Notes: generated by a model from the sequence alone, not told the origin. A stretch of 13,295 bases of DNA from Chromatiales bacterium (GCA_024762485.1 JANTHH010000054.1:1-13295); one strand, 5' to 3'; positions 7,369 through 13,295 are shown, counted from the first letter of the stretch. Translations and numbers: made by a program.

Positions 7369-8172
7369 CTAATATGATGTGCGCTTGTCATCAATAAACT
7401 GAACCTGAATGTCCTGGGTGATTGGATAAACCGGTGGGCCAAACTGGTTGTATATAGCCACATCTGCAGCATCACGACCATAACCGATTGCCACGTATCC
7501 GCCTCTTAGGTCAGCCTGCGTAGCATCGAAAACATACCAGCGTCCAGCAATGTAAGCCTCAAACCAAGCATGTAAATCCATAGGCTCGAGCCTATAAAGA
7601 TAACCCACCACCAATCGTGCCGGAATGCTGAGGCTGCGGCATAGTGCAATGCCAAGATGTGAAAGATCGCGACAAACACCCCGCCGCCTTGAATGAACTT
7701 CCAATGCGGACAAAGGGATTTCGCTACTGCCAGGTTCATAACGAATAGTGGTTCGCAGCCAGGACTCGATAGCCTTTACCTGGTCATAGCCCAGCTGCTG
7801 GCCGGCTGCGATCGAAGTGGCAATCTCTCCAAATCGATCTGATTCACAAAATCGGCTTGGCAATAGATAGCTAAGTACACTATCTGGAAGATATTCTATT
7901 TCGACAAATGGAGCGCCAGGTGACTGATCCACTTGATCTGCGGTCATGACATCTGCAGAGGTATATACGGAGAAAGCACCGGGAGAGGCAATGAGTCTCT
8001 GACAAAGATTGCCATAATTATCAGTGAACTCGAAAACCGGAACAGTCGGCATGAGTCTGTATTCCTCTTTAGCCACCCATTGTTGTGCCCCACTGCGTAA
8101 TCGCAGCATCAAAATAAAGGGTGTTGGCACTGTGATATCGAAGCTCATCTCGCAACTCGCACGTAACCACAT
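7369..8172 (-). CDS. Transglutaminase-like protein with Cys-His-Asp triad
   Basis: This 267-residue protein has the papain-like transglutaminase core (PF01841 type) in its C-terminal half. The nucleophile is C167 in RRRGVCRDLSHLGIALCR, the histidine is H201 in DLHAWFEAYI, and the aspartate is D216 in WYVFDATQ. All three are intact. Residues 9-110 form a beta-rich N-terminal region, as in bacterial transglutaminase N-domain proteins. Bacterial relatives are mostly cysteine proteases or are uncharacterised rather than cross-linkers. No signal peptide is apparent, so it is probably cytosolic. The start at 8172 has AAGGA 8 bases upstream; the ATG at 8148 (MSFDIT) has only a weak site but begins at the conserved domain. 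No proteasome-like, circularly linked ATP-grasp or alpha-E partner is nearby. Confidence 0.87.
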   Translation of the reverse strand: MWLRASCEMSFDITVPTPFILMLRLRSGAQQWVAKEEYRLMPTVPVFEFTDNYGNLCQRLIASPGAFSVYTSADVMTADQVDQSPGAPFVEIEYLPDSVLSYLLPSRFCESDRFGEIATSIAAGQQLGYDQVKAIESWLRTTIRYEPGSSEIPLSALEVHSRRRGVCRDLSHLGIALCRSLSIPARLVVGYLYRLEPMDLHAWFEAYIAGRWYVFDATQADLRGGYVAIGYGRDAADVAIYNQFGPPVYPITQDIQVQFIDDKRTSY

Positions 8173-8215
8173 ATGACATATCCTTCAACATGATGTAAGA
8201 AAAACATAGAAGGTA

Positions 8216-8265
8216 AAGGGGACAGTGCCCTTTTGGAAAAGGGTAGTATCACTGCTGTCCCCCTT
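8216..8265. repeat. REP-like nested hairpin
   Basis: AAGGGGACAG (8216-8225) pairs with CTGTCCCCCTT (8255-8265, one extra C). CAGTG (8223-8227) also faces CACTG (8250-8254). Inside, CCCTTTT (8228-8234) pairs with AAAAGGG (8237-8243) around a two-base loop. The AAAAGGG/CCCTTTT arms are shared with hairpins near 10,522 and 12,695. It lies about 45 bases upstream of the transglutaminase-like start. RAYT transposases act on REP hairpins of this general kind. Confidence 0.75.
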
Positions 8266-8292
8266 AGCCCAAAGAAATAGCCCGGTTTCGGG

Positions 8293-8370
8293 GAGTTTAG
8301 GGTCAGAGTAACAATTTTTCCTGGCCTTCCATTGCCCCTGCTTCTTGGGGTGCGCAGGCCTTGGGGCCTC
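8293..8370 (+). repeat. Dispersed repeat B, copy 1
   Basis: It begins GAGTTTAGGGTCAGAGTAAC and continues through CTGGCCTTCCATTGCCCCTG to GGGGTGCGCAGGCCTTGGGG. It has one GAGTTTAGGGT unit. The central palindrome seen in other copies (AACAATTGTT) is broken here to AACAATTTTT. It is about 120 bases upstream of the transglutaminase-like gene, in the same orientation as the other three copies. Confidence 0.88.
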
Positions 8371-8397
8371 GTTTTCGCGGACTGACCCGCACGCCAA

Positions 8398-8510
8398 TGA
8401 GGTTTCATCAGGCAAATTGTATGCCAGGGGTTGTCGTGGTTGTCGGTTGTCACGGACACCCGCCCTTCAGCATTGGTCATGCCATTGGTCAAGGTGGAAG
8501 GTGGGTGTCC
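8398..8510 (+). repeat. Dispersed repeat A, copy 2
   Basis: Bases 8398-8460 match copy 1 with three mismatches. Three GGTTGTC units lie at 8429-8435, 8438-8444 and 8445-8451. GGACACCC (8454-8461) pairs with GGGTGTCC (8503-8510). The loop contains a 9-base direct repeat, CATTGGTCA, at 8471-8479 and 8483-8491. It directly follows repeat B copy 1 and ends about 40 bases from the stop codon of the secreted jelly-roll protein gene. Confidence 0.87.
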
Positions 8511-8550
8511 ATGTTTTAAATATTCAAATACTTAAATTTCAGTTATCCCA

Positions 8551-9579
8551 CTATTTATTTTTAGGCGCCCTGCATATTTGAAAATCATCAAAATAAATCT
8601 GAGCGACGCCACCCTTCTTACGAATATGACTCACAATCGCTTCAGAGGTATAAATCTTTAGTGGTTGAAAGGTGGTCAGTGGAGTTGGCTTTTCGGCACG
8701 AGAGCTGTAAGTCCAATCAGTAATATCAAAAATTGTGGTGGCTACAGCGTCTTTTTCAGGCTTAACTGTTAAGTAAAATCTACCCGTCTTCGAATCACCC
8801 TGTCTATATCCAAACTCAACATCCATCCATTCGCCAAGCGGAACCTCGAAATCTTTATTAACCTTTGCCCAACTCTTCACCCATTTTTCAGATTTGCCCG
8901 GTTTAACATCAGTGGTGGCCGACACATGAAATACTAAAGGTTTATTAACGCCACTTTCTTTGGCAATTCCCAGGCTAATTCTAAATGGATAGCGATACTC
9001 ATTGGTCCAGTTTTCACCCATCCATAATTCTGAAATGGTAAACCAAGCGTTACGCTTTGGATATGTTTTATAATACTTAAGGTCCGGGTGGAGGTACATA
9101 CGATATCGAGCGACGAGGGCTTTTTCATGAAGTTTAGGTAAATTTAACTGAACGCGACCTTTTTTACTCCCCTTTTTATATCCAGTCACTTCGGCATTCT
9201 TTAGCCAAAACTGGAGCACCTGATTACCTGCTTGCACAGGATCGGGGACAATCTTTGCGAAGCGGTCAGACGGTGATCCACCCTCATACTGTATGGGTAG
9301 GCGGATATTTTTACCTGAAGGCATTTGTGTATGCAATATGTCAATTTGTGGACTATTGTTTTTGGGCCTTACGAGCGCGTTTTCAAAATCCACATCGATC
9401 GCTAATTGCGAAGCCTCGGCTATTTTATTGTTTTTACATGTATTTGCCTTTGCATCATTCGTTACCGATGCAAGAAAAATAAATAACCCCAATGTTATAC
9501 CAGAGATGGCGCGGAAATTATTTCGCCATTCCAACTGATTGCATAAAGACACTTCTTCTTTCATATTATGACCGATCAT
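8551..9579 (-). CDS. Secreted jelly-roll protein, polysaccharide-lyase-like
   Basis: This 342-residue protein begins with a signal sequence: a basic region around residue 19, a hydrophobic run at 25-39, and a likely cut near DAKA at 42-45. The mature part has features of concanavalin-A-like jelly-roll proteins, particularly polysaccharide lyases of the heparinase I/alginate-lyase shape. These include VARYRMYLHPDL (156-167), YPKRNAWFTISELWMGENW (173-191), a VPLGEWMDVEFGYR strand (246-259), TGRFYLTVK (265-273) and a closing YFDDFQIC (329-336). Catalytic residues cannot be assigned with confidence. The gene is clearly AT-rich compared with neighbours, suggesting recent transfer. The start is uncertain: ATG at 9579 or 9564, neither with a strong ribosome binding site. 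Confidence 0.75.
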   Translation of the reverse strand: MIGHNMKEEVSLCNQLEWRNNFRAISGITLGLFIFLASVTNDAKANTCKNNKIAEASQLAIDVDFENALVRPKNNSPQIDILHTQMPSGKNIRLPIQYEGGSPSDRFAKIVPDPVQAGNQVLQFWLKNAEVTGYKKGSKKGRVQLNLPKLHEKALVARYRMYLHPDLKYYKTYPKRNAWFTISELWMGENWTNEYRYPFRISLGIAKESGVNKPLVFHVSATTDVKPGKSEKWVKSWAKVNKDFEVPLGEWMDVEFGYRQGDSKTGRFYLTVKPEKDAVATTIFDITDWTYSSRAEKPTPLTTFQPLKIYTSEAIVSHIRKKGGVAQIYFDDFQICRAPKNK

Positions 9580-9665
9580 CTATATATTCTCTGAATTTAT
9601 CCCTCATCAATCAGACCCAGAAGGCAACCCCAAGGACCGAATATTCCGTTGGCAAGTTTAGTGGC

Positions 9666-9757
9666 GAGTTTAGGGTCAGGAGTTTTGGGTCAGAGTAACA
9701 ATTGTTCCTGGTCTTCCATTGCCCTTGCTTCTCGGGGTGCGCAGGTCTTGGGGCCTT
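9666..9757 (+). repeat. Dispersed repeat B, copy 2
   Basis: It opens with GAGTTTAGGGTCAG, followed at once by a diverged second unit, GAGTTTTGGGTC. A further partial unit may precede it (AAGTTTAGTGG near 9655). The palindrome AACAATTGTT is intact at 9697-9706. The tail GTCTTCCATTGCCCTTGCTT then GGGGTGCGCAGGTCTTGGGG follows copies 1 and 4 closely. It is 87 bases upstream of the jelly-roll protein gene. Confidence 0.88.
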
Positions 9758-9787
9758 GGAAAAGGGGTCAGTATGGAAAAGGGGCCA
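9757..9787 (+). repeat. REP-type half-sites, tandem pair
   Basis: TGGAAAAGGGGTCA (9757-9770) is repeated as TGGAAAAGGGGCCA (9774-9787), one mismatch in 14. The AAAAGGGG core is the arm of the nearby REP hairpins. It abuts the end of repeat B copy 2 and stops 8 bases before the stop codon of the alpha/beta hydrolase gene. Confidence 0.7.
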
Positions 9788-9794
9788 ATTACTC

Positions 9795-10463
9795 TTACTG
9801 AGTCTGGCTCTTCAGCCATGCCACGACGGCGTCCACCAACTGGTTTTCATCGCCTTCGAACTTGTGGTTCGTACCCGCAATCTCGACTTGCGTGTAGGTG
9901 TCAGAAACCATGCCGCTGCGTTCTGAGGCGGATCGCGAGTCCTTGCCATTATCGCCGCCCCAGATATCCAGCACGGGTACATTAGCACCCTGCAGATTTT
10001 CATCGCACGACAATGGGTAGCCACCATTATTTCGGCAGCCGGCAACAACAAGCCCTGCCAAACCGTGATCGCTGTTCTCGGATACAAATGCGCTCGCCAT
10101 CCGGCTTCCCATGCTGTGGCCAATCAAATACACGTGGGATACCCCTTTTTCTTCTTTCAGAAAGGCGATGGCCTCTTTGAACGACTGATAGGCATCCGGA
10201 AAACCGTCTGCATAGTCTTTCCAGTGGCTGTAACCCGTCGGCATCTGCAGTGAAAGGGTGTGGTAGCCGAGTTCGTTGTTTATGCCTTTGCGCAAAGGAT
10301 CAACCACGAGCCATGTCGGGTGCATTCCTCTGCCGTGGGCGAGTACGACGCCGTATTTACTATCCCCGCCATCAATGTAGACCGATCCGTCTGGTGTGCC
10401 CGCAAGTGCATAGGAAGTTACGACTAGCAATAGTGGCGCTAACCAGGCTTTGAATGCCTTCAT
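9795..10463 (-). CDS. Secreted alpha/beta hydrolase
   Basis: This 222-residue protein has a signal peptide (hydrophobic 8-19, probable cut after ALA at 19-21). Its mature part is a small alpha/beta hydrolase. VVLAHGRGMHP at 39-49 supplies the oxyanion-hole region, and GHSMGSRMA at 115-123 holds the nucleophile S117. D166 (VLDIWGG) or D171 is the likely acid, and H200 in GTNHKF is the likely base. The active site therefore looks complete. It resembles short bacterial serine esterases/lipases acting in the periplasm; the substrate is unknown. AAGGA lies 8 bases before the ATG. The upstream gap holds a strong hairpin that could end transcription from the previous gene, so it probably has its own promoter. 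Confidence 0.88.
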   Translation of the reverse strand: MKAFKAWLAPLLLVVTSYALAGTPDGSVYIDGGDSKYGVVLAHGRGMHPTWLVVDPLRKGINNELGYHTLSLQMPTGYSHWKDYADGFPDAYQSFKEAIAFLKEEKGVSHVYLIGHSMGSRMASAFVSENSDHGLAGLVVAGCRNNGGYPLSCDENLQGANVPVLDIWGGDNGKDSRSASERSGMVSDTYTQVEIAGTNHKFEGDENQLVDAVVAWLKSQTQ

Positions 10464-10521
10464 CAGGTTTTTCCTTTGTTGGTGAGTTGTTGCTCTGAAC
10501 GATCACTCTGACATCAATCAG

Positions 10522-10558
10522 AAAAGGGGTCCATCCCGGCTAATGGGTGACCCCTTTT
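10522..10558. terminator. REP-type hairpin, possible bidirectional terminator
   Basis: AAAAGGGGTC (10522-10531) pairs perfectly with GACCCCTTTT (10549-10558), with inner ATCCC/GGGT pairing around a short loop. The right arm runs into further Ts. The mirrored strand also ends in CCCCTTTTC, so it could act as an intrinsic terminator in both directions. The same AAAAGGGGTCA motif occurs near 9,760 and 12,694, which marks it as a member of the RAYT-linked REP family. Confidence 0.65.
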
Positions 10559-10605
10559 TCCGGAAATGCCACGCTATGCATCATCTTGGCCATTAAATCG
10601 CAGTC

Positions 10606-10641
10606 TGACCCCTATTTCTTTCGTGACCCCTATTTCTTTCG
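10606..10641 (+). repeat. Perfect 18-bp tandem duplication
   Basis: TGACCCCTATTTCTTTCG occurs at 10606-10623 and again, without change, at 10624-10641. Each unit starts with the GACCCC arm found in the hairpins. It lies just beyond the stop codon of the two-domain membrane protein gene. Confidence 0.9.
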
Positions 10642-10657
10642 CCCCAGAGTCTCATGC

Positions 10658-11308
10658 CTACCCGGCGTCTGCGGAGAGCCAGAGTTCGTAGTGCCGCGGC
10701 CTGATATTGACGTTCTCATACCCAGGTATATATTTCGCTTTGGCCTCCCTCAGGCCAAGTTTTTTCAGTAGATCTGCGATCTTCGCGGCATCCTTGGGCT
10801 CATTACCCTCCTTTCGAAAGTAGCGTATCTCAGGCGAGGCAGGACCGTTCTCGACCCGCTGAATACCGGGAACAATAAAACCGGATTTTTCCAGGCCCGC
10901 TTCCAACTGCCTGGCATAGGCGCGTTGTTCTTCGGTGACGATATGAAAATAAACTCGGGGGATAAGCGTGGCGGCCTTTGCCTCTGCCTCCGAAACCTCC
11001 TTGCCGGACGCGATCACTGAAGGCTCCTGCGTATCGTCCGCCCTCTCAGTAGCGCGCCATATTTGCGCCAGAATGGGATACACCTCATCGGGAAGCTGTC
11101 CCTTGCTCATGTAGTGTCCCACTAGGGCGAACGCCAACTCTCGCTCCTTAGGGTTCTGGCTGGCCAAGCTGGGCAGGAGCACCGCAACGCGATCCGCATC
11201 CTGTTGCGTTTTTGTTTGTTTCGATTGTTCGTCGGCGATGTACCAGCCAGTGCCGGCGATAACTATCGGGATCACAATCCCGGCAACGATATTCGTCCAT
11301 GCACTCAT
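10658..11308 (-). CDS. Membrane-anchored protein with helical middle and alpha/beta C-terminal domain
   Basis: This is a 216-residue protein. One hydrophobic helix at about 7-24 (IVAGIVIPIVIAGTGWYIA) serves as an N-terminal anchor. A helical segment follows at about 38-90, with a HEAT-like look around LASQNPKERELAFALVGHYM. A charged linker runs from 90 to 115. The C-terminal domain (117-214) contains VYFHIVTEEQRAYARQLEAG, then SGFIVPGIQRVENG and EIRYFRKEGN. This beta-alpha-beta pattern resembles the small domains related to LytR_C/SPOR in shape that are found at the ends of various bacterial proteins. No catalytic residues are seen. GAGGG precedes the ATG by 7 bases. The preceding small ORF stops 3 bases before this start, so the two are probably translationally coupled. 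The function is unknown. Confidence 0.78.
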   Translation of the reverse strand: MSAWTNIVAGIVIPIVIAGTGWYIADEQSKQTKTQQDADRVAVLLPSLASQNPKERELAFALVGHYMSKGQLPDEVYPILAQIWRATERADDTQEPSVIASGKEVSEAEAKAATLIPRVYFHIVTEEQRAYARQLEAGLEKSGFIVPGIQRVENGPASPEIRYFRKEGNEPKDAAKIADLLKKLGLREAKAKYIPGYENVNIRPRHYELWLSADAG

Positions 11309-11311
11309 CGC

Positions 11312-11527
11312 TTATCCCTCGTTTGGTCTGATGGTGTAGCGAAATTGGAGTCTGTCCCCCGATTGCGGAGAACGCTGATCCCTTGATCTGAATTCGATGG
11401 TGTCCCATTGCGTCCTACGCGGGTTGATCTCAAAACACTGCAAACCGTTTGCGAAAACGACCGGGCGTTTATAACTGTCACGAATTATCGACAATGACGC
11501 TTCCTCATTGCCATAGGTGCGCTTCAT
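11312..11527 (-). CDS. Small ORF, possibly a truncated gene, coupled to the downstream membrane protein
   Basis: This 71-residue frame begins MKRTYGNEEASLSIIRD and ends QFRYTIRPNEG. It ends TAA, gcg, ATG, so it is tightly linked to the next gene, which supports real translation. The ATG at 11527 has no ribosome binding site. It lies only 13 bases from repeat B copy 3, and the frame continues open through that repeat to an ATG at 11632. This fits a longer gene that lost its 5' part when the repeat arrived, or a small gene now read from a start inside the repeat. The content (short beta-type stretches around FEINPRRTQWDTIEF) matches nothing I recognise. Confidence 0.5.
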   Translation of the reverse strand: MKRTYGNEEASLSIIRDSYKRPVVFANGLQCFEINPRRTQWDTIEFRSRDQRSPQSGDRLQFRYTIRPNEG

Positions 11528-11540
11528 GCGGTGCGACAGC

Positions 11541-11606
11541 GAGTTTAGGGTAGCGAGTTTAGGGTCAGAGTAACAATTGTTCCTGGTCTTCCATTGCCCT
11601 TGCTTC
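11541..11606 (+). repeat. Dispersed repeat B, copy 3 (short tail)
   Basis: Two units, GCGAGTTTAGGGTA and GCGAGTTTAGGGTC, stand in tandem. They are followed by the AACAATTGTT palindrome and CTGGTCTTCCATTGCCCTTG. The GGGGTGCGCAGG tail seen in copies 1, 2 and 4 is absent; similarity stops after TGCTTC near 11,606. The repeat begins 13 bases upstream of the small ORF start. Confidence 0.87.
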
Positions 11607-11664
11607 CTGACTCCAAATATCTCCCTTTTCACCCGCGGGCTGACTCCATTGATCTATTCGTTTC

Positions 11665-12576
11665 TCACACTACCTTCGGCACCAAGTCCAGCATCAGACC
11701 AACTAGTGCAGGGGCAGACGCCAGCATCGCCTGTGACATGATGCGGGTAGGGGAGTTGTAGATGCCCAGGTCCTGCAACCACTTGCGCAGGGTCTGGCTA
11801 TCATTGCTGTCCGTCTCGTCGTGAGCGGCCTGCCAGGACCAGCGATTCAGTGCATAGGCGACTGGCCCGAAGATTAGAACCAGCATCACCGTATAGGCAG
11901 TGCTGCCGCCGATGGTCAGGGTACCGGAGATGACTCTGGCGGCCTCTGCTTCGTCTAGTCCGCTGGTGGCCATGCGGAACAGAAAGTAGGTCTGCAGCAC
12001 GCCTATCACCAGCATGGCAGTGCTGGCGCTCAACAGCTTGCGGAAGTCGCGGTACCGACTGATCAGCATGTCGGCGTCTATCGGCTTGCGGAGCATCAAC
12101 AAGGAGACGGCCGCCATGATCACCAGTACGGCCACTGCACCGCTCAGTGGTACCATCGCCTCCACCACGTCGTTGACCGGAATCTCTCGGGCGATGGAAT
12201 AGTGCTGAAGAACCGCGTCGCTGGCGCCTCCACCGAAGTCCTTGCCGCTGCTCTGATGGACCACCCAGGCCACAAGTGCTGCTACAGCACAGAACATCAA
12301 CAGGTATGCCGCTTGTCCGATAGGGTTGCGAACCATGATGGTGGCTGCGAGCGTACCGTTGATCACTGTAATGAGGGTTAATGCTACAGCCGAAAGGCCC
12401 CATAACATTCGCCAGCGCAGTTCCAGGGCATTGGCGGGGTCGGAAATCCATGCGAGATCAGGCTCAGGTATGCGCAGCATTTTGTAGAAGTGTAGATATA
12501 GCACCACGAAGATGACCATCATCAACACGAAACCGATTAGCTGCCAGTTGCGTTGCAGTGCTTTCAGCCATTCCAT
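11665..12576 (-). CDS. Six-helix membrane protein of unknown function
   Basis: This 303-residue protein has about six hydrophobic helices (near 13-30, 57-78, 87-107, 140-162, 183-204 and 218-240). A periplasmic-type loop between helices three and four contains HQSSGKDFGGGASDAV. A soluble C-terminal tail of about 60 residues (QAAHDETDSNDSQTLRKW onward) ends with a weakly hydrophobic stretch. No conserved catalytic or binding motif was recognised. A GGAGGGAG site lies 9 bases before the ATG, and repeat B copy 4 starts 30 bases upstream of the start codon. The gene lies between B copies 3 and 4 with no companion gene. Confidence 0.75.
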   Translation of the reverse strand: MEWLKALQRNWQLIGFVLMMVIFVVLYLHFYKMLRIPEPDLAWISDPANALELRWRMLWGLSAVALTLITVINGTLAATIMVRNPIGQAAYLLMFCAVAALVAWVVHQSSGKDFGGGASDAVLQHYSIAREIPVNDVVEAMVPLSGAVAVLVIMAAVSLLMLRKPIDADMLISRYRDFRKLLSASTAMLVIGVLQTYFLFRMATSGLDEAEAARVISGTLTIGGSTAYTVMLVLIFGPVAYALNRWSWQAAHDETDSNDSQTLRKWLQDLGIYNSPTRIMSQAMLASAPALVGLMLDLVPKVV

Positions 12577-12606
12577 ATATCTGTTCTCCCTCCAGCGACA
12601 CTGTAG

Positions 12607-12690
12607 GAGTTTAGGGTAGGAGTTTAGGGTCAGAGTAACAATTGTTCCTGGTCTTCCATTGCCCCTGCTTCTTGGGGTGTGCAGGTCTTG
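12607..12690 (+). repeat. Dispersed repeat B, copy 4
   Basis: Two tandem units (GGAGTTTAGGGTA, GGAGTTTAGGGTC) are followed by the intact palindrome AACAATTGTT, then CTGGTCTTCCATTGCCCCTG and GGGGTGTGCAGGTCTTG. It has the same orientation as copies 1-3. It lies between the RAYT stop codon and the start of the six-helix membrane protein gene. Confidence 0.9.
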
Positions 12691-12694
12691 CAGA

Positions 12695-12713
12695 AAAGGG
12701 GTCAGTACCCTTT
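12695..12713. repeat. REP hairpin overlapping the RAYT stop codon
   Basis: AAAGGG (12695-12700) pairs with CCCTTT (12708-12713) around GTCAGTA. The minus-strand stop codon of the transposase gene occupies 12712-12714, so the hairpin begins at its last codon. The AAAAGGGGTCA sequence is the same as at 9760-9770, supporting the idea that this transposase acts on this repeat family. Confidence 0.65.
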
Positions 12714-13295
12714 AACTATCATTAAGGTGTTTCGACGGTCTGCCGCGGCGATTCTGCCCTACCCGACGACCGAGCATGCACTCTATCTCCCTTATGAAAC
12801 GATCATCGCCCAGCGGCGTACCGGTTTGGGCGCACTGCCTGATCTCATGAACTTCCTGTGGGCCTAATGCTGCCCTGAACAATTCCCGGTAGGCCGCCCG
12901 TCTCGCTTCATCAGTCCTGCCCAAACGCCGGTATTCTTCAGTCGGTTTCAGCCAGCCAGCACCATCGCCCCATGCATTGCCCCGGTAGCTTGACCATGGG
13001 TACTCAGAAGGCGTTTCAACCATTCCGGCCCTTACGGGATTCAGCTCGATATAACGATAACAGGCAAATGCATACCGACTAGAGTCGATCAACGCACCCT
13101 TGTGCCGCCCCTCCCACAGTGTGCCAGTCCGACCATATTCATGATTGACGTAGGTAACGTACTTCCGGCCGACGTGTTGAATGGTACGGCTGACGGAATC
13201 TGTCTTCTCCGGGGTCAAGAGCAGATGCACATGGTTGGTCATAAGAACATAAGCGTGGACCTGGCAGCCATAGCGTTCCGCACCTTCCCGAAGCC
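12712..13295 (-). mobile_element. REP-associated tyrosine transposase (RAYT), N-terminus beyond the right edge
   Basis: This is a Y1-type HuH enzyme of the TnpA_REP/RAYT group, which cuts and rejoins single-stranded REP hairpins. The window holds about 193 residues. The frame is open to the right edge (LREGAERYGCQVHAYVL precedes the internal Met at 13242), so the true start lies outside. The HuH motif is in TNHVHLL (His codons at 13231-13233 and 13225-13227). The likely catalytic Tyr is in RYIELNPVRAG, followed by the family signature YPWSSYRGNA. TLWEGRHKG and a C-terminal GTPLGDDRF and LGRRV region with RRGRPSK are also typical. The motifs seen are intact. A REP hairpin overlaps its stop codon, and related hairpins occur elsewhere in the window. 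Confidence 0.93.

Noticed and set aside
8145..8492. Minus-strand 115-codon frame
   Set aside because: It consists almost entirely of repeat A, repeat B and the REP hairpin. The same peptide fragments appear at other repeat copies, so it reflects the repeats and not a gene.
8293..12690. Repeat B as integron attC sites
   Set aside because: I could not find the GTTRRRY and RYYYAAC core pair at the ends, the only palindrome is 10 bases long, and no tyrosine recombinase is in the window.
9666..12690. TTTAGGG units as telomere-like repeats
   Set aside because: There are at most two or three units per site, set in a bacterial gene context. The resemblance to plant telomere repeats is coincidental.
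1..13295. tRNA, rRNA or riboswitch genes
   Set aside because: Reading both strands I saw no cloverleaf with a conserved TTCGA-type arm, no rRNA segment and no recognisable riboswitch core. A covariance-model scan would settle this.

Overview
The window reads as part of a GC-rich gammaproteobacterial chromosome. The grounds are a canonical glgB start with a strong Shine-Dalgarno site, a membrane GGDEF protein, a DUF4202 protein, a hydrogenase-type cytochrome b, and a REP-associated tyrosine transposase (RAYT) with its hairpin repeats. An environmental, possibly sulfur-oxidising, lineage is plausible but cannot be shown from this sequence.

The left half (1 to about 6,560) looks like ordinary, evenly GC-rich chromosome. 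It holds the 5' end of glgB (leftward), a secreted His-rich protein (rightward), a small two-helix membrane protein, a diguanylate cyclase with an intact product-inhibition site, a probable two-gene unit of DUF4202 plus a DUF2157-like polytopic membrane protein, an AhpD/carboxymuconolactone-decarboxylase-like protein with a CxxC, and a rightward cytochrome b. These genes do not form one obvious pathway.

The right half (about 6,600 to 13,295) looks like an accessory region. Every gene is on the minus strand, base composition shifts from gene to gene, and the spaces between genes hold dispersed repeats. The genes are a 3-TM membrane protein, a transglutaminase-like protein with a complete Cys-His-Asp triad, an AT-rich secreted protein resembling jelly-roll polysaccharide lyases, a secreted alpha/beta hydrolase, a membrane-anchored two-domain protein coupled to a small possibly truncated ORF, a 6-TM protein, and a RAYT running off the right edge.

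Three repeat classes occur. Repeat A (2 copies) carries GGTTGTC iterations and an imperfect hairpin. Repeat B (4 copies, all in one orientation) sits just upstream of four minus-strand genes or gene pairs and carries a variable number of GAGTTTAGGGT units. REP-type hairpins are built on AAAAGGGG/CCCCTTTT arms. The main unusual observation is this cassette-like arrangement: same-strand genes separated by same-orientation repeats and ending in a RAYT that could mobilise the hairpins. It is not a typical integron, because B lacks the attC core consensus.
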